This document shows positions 59,757 through 64,000 of a DNA stretch of 64,000 nucleotides, piece by piece; the stretch's first letter is position 1; each line of letters starts with the position of its first letter. The stretch spans positions 722,414 to 786,413 of the forward strand of contig NZ_JAUOPH010000002.1 in assembly GCF_030546935.1 (NCBI RefSeq), written 5' to 3'. The DNA comes from Marinobacter sp. 2_MG-2023. Lineage in GTDB: Bacteria; Pseudomonadota; Gammaproteobacteria; Pseudomonadales; Oleiphilaceae. The notes under the pieces were generated by a model. The model was given only the letters and a program-made list of their open reading frames with translations. It was not told the DNA's origin and made no database searches. Position numbers and translations under genes: made by a program.

Positions 59757-59783
59757 GAAAAAAGAAGGGCCGTAGCCCCTCTT
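59757..59783. terminator. Terminator after hcp, possibly bidirectional
   Basis: Minus strand: GAGGGGC-tacg-GCCCTTC then a T-run (plus-strand A6 at about 59758-59763); plus strand: the same stem followed by TTTTT. It separates the hsdR remnant and hcp, which converge. Confidence 0.75.
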
Positions 59784-59802
59784 TTTCACATCAAAGCGCA
59801 AA

Positions 59803-60321
59803 TTACGCCTCGATCGGCGAACGCCAGTCGTCTGAACCGGAAGTGCCGGCAACAGCGTGCTCCCAGGTTACTTTCCGGTAGGACAGGGAAACGGTAACCA
59901 GCTGTGTAAAATCAGCGCTGGCGGCGTCCTGGCAGTGTGGCATGTTGCAGTTGACGTCGATGATGGTGGCGTCTTCCAGAATGGTAGAGAAGAAGTGTTC
60001 CTGCTTGCCTTCAACGGACGTGCGGTACCACTTCAGTTCAACCTTTGGCAGCATTTCGCCGGAAGCCAGAGCGTTGTACATCAGCGGGGTGGACTTGTTC
60101 AGCGCGGATGTGAACTTGAATGGCTTGTGCACACGTTGGCCGGAAGGCTGGCCGGACTGTGGGTCGGTGGGTACGGTAACAACGTGGCTGAATTCCTGAA
60201 CCAGGACTTCGTCTTCGTGACCTTCTACGTAGATGTTCCCGACGGAATCGGATGTGAATGCACCTGCGGTGATGTTGCCTTGGGTTTTACCTTCGATGGC
60301 GATATAACAAGGGGTTGGCAT
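59803..60321 (-). CDS. hcp: Type VI secretion Hcp tube protein
   Basis: 172 residues from ATG 60321 (MPTPCYIAIEGKTQGNI), the standard Hcp1 family start. Further signatures: HKPFKFTSALNKSTPLMYNA and the C-terminal VSLSYRKVTWEHAVAGTSGS-type ending. Hcp forms the inner tube and carries effectors. No other T6SS gene is in the window, so it is an orphan copy likely serving a system elsewhere. A plausible sigma-54 promoter lies about 70 bases upstream, as for several T6SS hcp genes. Confidence 0.93.
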   Translation of the reverse strand: MPTPCYIAIEGKTQGNITAGAFTSDSVGNIYVEGHEDEVLVQEFSHVVTVPTDPQSGQPSGQRVHKPFKFTSALNKSTPLMYNALASGEMLPKVELKWYRTSVEGKQEHFFSTILEDATIIDVNCNMPHCQDAASADFTQLVTVSLSYRKVTWEHAVAGTSGSDDWRSPIEA

Positions 60322-60385
60322 TGTCTGCTCCATGACGTTTAAGTAAGTGTTCGTCCCCGGGGTGTTCCCTGGACGCGCAGACTTC

Positions 60386-60401
60386 TACAAGGCGCGTGCC
60401 A
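60386..60401 (-). promoter_or_regulatory. Possible sigma-54 promoter of hcp
   Basis: Minus-strand TGGCACGCGCCTTGTA: perfect -24 half (TGGCACG), -12 half TTGTA with one mismatch from TTGCA. Confidence 0.5.
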
Positions 60402-60526
60402 ATCTGTTAAAATCCATTAAAAACAGCAAGATGACGCTTCTCTTTGGTCATGGTCGAGAGCACCAAGCAAACCCTTGCCTGGAAGCTTGGGCGAGCTTTT
60501 GCTGGCGGGGCAATAAATGGCCCGGA

Positions 60527-62257
60527 TTATGGTCGATAGGCAAACGATAAGATCAGAGCGAACAGCAACAGCGCTGACAATCCCTGCCAGAAGCCTACCG
60601 GGTGGCGCTCAATCAGGGGTTTGCGGTGTTGTTGGTGCCAGTGACGACTCGGTTGACGCAGATCGAACAGGAATTCAGAGAGTGCCTGGTAGCGTTTGTG
60701 GGGTTCCGGGTTAACAGCGCGGGCGATAGCACTGTCAACCCACCCCGGCAGGTCGTTCCGGTGCAGGCGAGCGGAGTGGTAGCTGAGGCGCCGCAATTGG
60801 TTAGGGTTACGGATGCCGGGCACTCGGGTGCCGTAAGGTAGCTGGCCGGTCAGCAACTGATAGGTAATCACACCAAGAGAAAACTGGTCGGCCTGCCAGC
60901 TTGCGGGCTCCCCCAAAAAGGTTTCCGGTGCACTGTAGAGCGCAGCGCCCCTGGGCCAATAGGGTTCGTCATGCTCTTTCAGTTCCTGCAGGCCGGCAAT
61001 CCGGGTGGCGCCGAAGTCAATAAGGACCACGGTGCCCTCGTTGTCGATCAGAATATTTTCCGGCTTCAGGTCCTGATGCACCATTTCCAGCCGGTGAAAG
61101 GCGCGCAATCCCCGCGCTATCTGTTCTACCAGCCGGCGTACGGTTTCCAGGTCCGGGTCTGGATTGTCCTGTAACCACTGTTTGAGACTGATGCCCTGAA
61201 CGTATTCCGTGGCCAGATACAGACAACTGTGTTGCCGCTCCGGAGCAAAAGCCCGCACGACATGGGGGCTATTGATGCGCTGAGCCACCCATTGCTCGGT
61301 GGTGAAATGTTCCAGCGCTGCTGGGTCCTGCTGCATTTCCATGGCAGGTATTTTCAAAGCAATCTGCCGGCTGCTGGCCTCGTCAACGGCCAGATAGACG
61401 TGGCTTCGACTGCTGGCGTGAATCGGTCGTTGAATCCGGTAACCGTCCACCACATGCCCCGAGTGAAGCTCAGGAGTAAAGGGGAGCTGGTGCGCATTCC
61501 GGGTTATCTCGTCATTGCTTTTGCTGGCGGGGATCGAGTCGACCCGCACGATTTGCACACTCAGGTTATCGTCGCTGCCGTTGCCCAGGGCAGCTGCAAC
61601 GATCTGTTTGGCTGCATTCTCCAGGTCATTACAGGATTCGCGGATGATTCCAGCCATGTCACCTTCGCAGAGATGCTCGTAAACCCCATCGGTTGCCAAC
61701 ACAAAGGTATCTCCGGGCCACACTGGAGTCGCCAGGTAATCAATGTCCAGCTGCTGCCCCAGCCCCATGGCTCGGTTCAGGCAACTGTCGTCTCGCGATA
61801 GCCAGACCCGGTGGTCGCTCGTCAGTTGATCCAGAGAGTCACCCTGAACTCGATAAACACGTGCGTCGCCCACATGAAAGAGATGGGCGGTGGCGGATTT
61901 CAGAACCAGCACGCTGAGGGTGCATACATATCCGCGGTCCTGATCATAACGGTACCGGCTTTGGCGGGTCTGGGCATGCAGCCAGGCATTGCTGGCCCGC
62001 AGGACGCGCTGGGCTGACTGCTTGACCGTCCAACTGTCTGGCGTCGAGTAATAGTCGCTCAAAAAACCTGCCACCGCTGATTCACTGGCGATCTGGCTGA
62101 CATTGCTGGAGCTGATGCCATCGGCGATGGCCACAGCGATTCCCTTGGACCGGAGCTGATGGTTCTCTGGTAGCACCAGGCCATGAAAATCCTGGTTAAG
62201 CGGCTTCAGACCTTTGTCCGAATGCTGGCCTGTGGTCACGGAAAGTTGGGTAGTCAT
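60527..62257 (-). CDS. PP2C phosphatase–Ser/Thr kinase fusion
   Basis: 576 residues. PP2C domain (about 1-240: KPLNQDFHG, VAIADGISSSN, FHVGDARVYR, LATDGVYEHL, GSDDNLSVQI, all metal Asp present), protein kinase (about 265-530: ALKIP lysine, MVHQDLKPENIL catalytic loop, LIDFGATR) and one C-terminal membrane helix (GLSALLLFALILSFAYRP) with the catalytic parts in the cytoplasm. This fusion occurs in the assimilatory nitrate/nitrite cluster of pseudomonads, which fits its place 74 bases after the nitrite transporter gene. Targets unknown. Confidence 0.9.
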   Translation of the reverse strand: MTTQLSVTTGQHSDKGLKPLNQDFHGLVLPENHQLRSKGIAVAIADGISSSNVSQIASESAVAGFLSDYYSTPDSWTVKQSAQRVLRASNAWLHAQTRQSRYRYDQDRGYVCTLSVLVLKSATAHLFHVGDARVYRVQGDSLDQLTSDHRVWLSRDDSCLNRAMGLGQQLDIDYLATPVWPGDTFVLATDGVYEHLCEGDMAGIIRESCNDLENAAKQIVAAALGNGSDDNLSVQIVRVDSIPASKSNDEITRNAHQLPFTPELHSGHVVDGYRIQRPIHASSRSHVYLAVDEASSRQIALKIPAMEMQQDPAALEHFTTEQWVAQRINSPHVVRAFAPERQHSCLYLATEYVQGISLKQWLQDNPDPDLETVRRLVEQIARGLRAFHRLEMVHQDLKPENILIDNEGTVVLIDFGATRIAGLQELKEHDEPYWPRGAALYSAPETFLGEPASWQADQFSLGVITYQLLTGQLPYGTRVPGIRNPNQLRRLSYHSARLHRNDLPGWVDSAIARAVNPEPHKRYQALSEFLFDLRQPSRHWHQQHRKPLIERHPVGFWQGLSALLLFALILSFAYRP

Positions 62258-62282
62258 GGCTTGCTCTGTCTCAAACTACGGT

Positions 62283-62316
62283 GCAAAGCCCGGAGGGTGC
62301 GGCCCCCGGGCTTTGC
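62283..62316. other. Intercistronic hairpin between transporter and kinase genes
   Basis: Perfect 11-bp stem GCAAAGCCCGG / CCGGGCTTTGC with a 12-base loop. No T-run, so it probably protects or processes mRNA and allows part of the transcripts to continue into the kinase gene. Confidence 0.6.
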
Positions 62317-62331
62317 CCCTACTGCAGTTGT

Positions 62332-63177
62332 TTAGTTTGAACGGGCCAGCTCACCGCTGAAGTTGCCCGGAACAGTGCGCTTGGGTGCTGTACGAATGTG
62401 CGTGGTGTACAGGGTTAGGCCGGTAAAGGACAGGCCGCCTACCAGGTTGCCCAGCACAGTCGGGATTTCGTTCCAGATGAAGTAGTCCATGATAGAGAAC
62501 TCGCCACCCATCATCAGGGCAAAGGGGAACAGGAACATGTTGACGATGGAATGCTCAAAGCCCATGTAGAAGAACAGCATGATCGGCATCCACATGGCCA
62601 GCACTTTGCCGGGGACAGTGGTTGAAATCATGGCGCCAACCACGCCCATGGAGACCATCCAGTTGCACAACATGCCGCGCAGGAAAATTGTCATCCAGCC
62701 GGCAATTCCGTATTCGGCATAACCCAGGGTCCGAGCCTTGCCGACGCTGGCAATCTTGTCGCCCACGGCGCCGGGGTCAGTGTTGAACCCGTAAGTGAAG
62801 ACAAAGGCCATGATTACCGCCACCGTCAAGGCGCCACCAAAGTTACCCAGGAATACCCAGCCCCAGTTGCGCAGAATACCTTTGGTATCAACCCCCGGGC
62901 GCTTATCCAGCAACGCCAGTGGTGTCAGCATGAATACCCCGGTGAGTAGATCAAAGCCCATCAGGTAGAGCATGCAGAAACCGACCGGGAACAGCATGGC
63001 TCCCGCCAGTGGGCTGCCGGTCTGAACGGCTACGGTAATGGCAAATACTGCTGCCAACGCCAGAATGGCGCCAGCCATGAACGCCCGGATCAGCACGTCC
63101 CTGGTGGCCATGTAGATTTTTGATTCACCGGCGTCCACCATTTTGGTGACGAACTCTGAAGGCATGATGTAAGACAT
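62332..63177 (-). CDS. Formate/nitrite transporter (FNT) family channel
   Basis: 281 residues, six membrane segments. FNT signatures: DVLIRAFMAGAILALAAVFA near the N-terminus, the central GNFGGALTVAVIMA (Omega-loop type) and GMLCNWMVSMGVVGAMIS, and FYMGFEHSIVNMFLFPFAL, whose His gates the pore. The sigma-54 promoter and leader attenuator shared with nirBD argue that nitrite, not formate, is carried (NirC-like), although formate dehydrogenase is also encoded at the other end of the window. Confidence 0.92.
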   Translation of the reverse strand: MSYIMPSEFVTKMVDAGESKIYMATRDVLIRAFMAGAILALAAVFAITVAVQTGSPLAGAMLFPVGFCMLYLMGFDLLTGVFMLTPLALLDKRPGVDTKGILRNWGWVFLGNFGGALTVAVIMAFVFTYGFNTDPGAVGDKIASVGKARTLGYAEYGIAGWMTIFLRGMLCNWMVSMGVVGAMISTTVPGKVLAMWMPIMLFFYMGFEHSIVNMFLFPFALMMGGEFSIMDYFIWNEIPTVLGNLVGGLSFTGLTLYTTHIRTAPKRTVPGNFSGELARSN

Positions 63178-63220
63178 AAGGTAATCCCCTGTGCTTTTCT
63201 GGCCGTCTTTTCGACAGGCG

Positions 63221-63278
63221 AAAAAAAACGGCGCCGCTCACAGGCTGCCGTTAGCTGGCAGGTGTGAGCAGACGCCGT
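63221..63278 (-). promoter_or_regulatory. Leader terminator (attenuator) of the FNT gene
   Basis: Minus strand: ACGGCG / CGCCGT, TGCTCACA-side / TGTGAGC and CTGCC / GGCAG form a long nested stem (63278-63228) followed by eight T (63228-63221), about 45 bases ahead of the start codon. Same design as the nirB leader, so the NasR-type antiterminator probably controls it. Confidence 0.8.
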
Positions 63279-63333
63279 CGTCTGAAACAAACTTTTGTGT
63301 GGGCAGATAATTACGATCTGCTGAATGACTAAC

Positions 63334-63349
63334 AGCAGGTGTCGTGCCA
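63334..63349 (-). promoter_or_regulatory. Sigma-54 promoter of the FNT gene
   Basis: Minus-strand TGGCACGACACCTGCT: full TGGCACG, N4, cTGCT with GG-N10-GC. The best sigma-54 match in the window. Confidence 0.85.
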
Positions 63350-63478
63350 GTATCGAAAACTTTTAATAAAAGGCTTTTTATTCAATAGGTAATGCGAAAG
63401 CGGGTGGCCGTATTGATTAAAGCCAAGTCCGGCAGATCGCACAACGCAGGTGCGATTCGCGCAGCATTGGTGCGGAAT

Positions 63479-64000
<522 letters not shown>

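Larger units (their letters stand above)
63178..63478. other. Regulatory gap upstream of the FNT gene
   Basis: 301 bases. The minus strand carries the FNT gene's sigma-54 promoter and leader terminator; between about 63350 and 63478 I see an AT-rich stretch with AAAAG/CTTTT symmetry and the 3' border of the tonB-like gene, but no other gene. Confidence 0.75.

Overview
The window looks like chromosome of a halophilic marine gammaproteobacterium, most likely Marinobacter or a close relative. Supporting this are a wax ester synthase/diacylglycerol acyltransferase, ectoine genes with their dedicated aspartokinase, a soluble molybdenum NAD-dependent formate dehydrogenase, assimilatory NirBD and moderate-to-high GC. 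The genus is inferred from gene content only; no rRNA or tRNA gene was seen.

Layout. 1-4.2 kb: 3' end of fdsB, then fdsA, fdhD and fdsD. 4.3-12.4 kb: ordinary genes (HD-GYP protein, PAS chemoreceptor, NDH-2, LOG protein, spermidine-synthase-like protein, ankyrin protein, PEBP, LpxR-like lipid A deacylase). 12.5-27.3 kb: an unusual block tied together by a repeated promoter signature, TGTAACA-N14-nTGTCT, found nine times here and nowhere else in the window. Next to it lies a divergent ECF sigma factor with a zinc-finger anti-sigma. The block holds three tiny exported proteins (two from a duplicated locus), DUF547, a rhodanese/YeeE sulfur module, a hydrolase, a likely sRNA, a double DsbA-fold protein, a permuted-papain hydrolase and a DoxX-like protein. 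At its core is a four-gene operon: a tubulin-tyrosine-ligase-like ATP-grasp protein fused to a PqqD-like domain and a degenerate HPr-kinase-like domain; a small exported Gly/Glu/Ala-repeat protein; a DinB-like protein; and a monoheme cytochrome c with the same acidic repeat and a similar N-terminus. This is the best candidate for an undescribed system: a peptide- or protein-tail-modifying ligase with its substrates, under envelope-stress-type control.

27.3-33.3 kb: a TVP38/mercuric-reductase-like fusion led by the same promoter signature, then radical SAM, sodium:solute symporter and phosphoesterase-like genes, with two very long perfect inverted repeats between the radical SAM and symporter genes. 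33.4-36.9 kb: ectA, ectB and ask, but no ectC. 37-52 kb: a sigma-70 family factor and housekeeping genes (tag, phosphopantetheinyl transferase, pdxH, DUF748, yfbR, SPFH/NfeD, SDR, AraC regulator, TM2, wax ester synthase).

52.2-63.2 kb: nitrite assimilation in two pieces. nirBD, the ANTAR antiterminator gene nasR and a formate/nitrite-transporter gene each have a good sigma-54 promoter; nirB and the transporter also have leader terminators. The transporter is followed by a PP2C-kinase fusion. Between the two pieces lie a SprT-like protein, an AbiE toxin-antitoxin pair with a palindromic operator, an internally deleted hsdR remnant and an orphan hcp. The window ends inside a tonB-like gene with a long Pro-Glu repeat.
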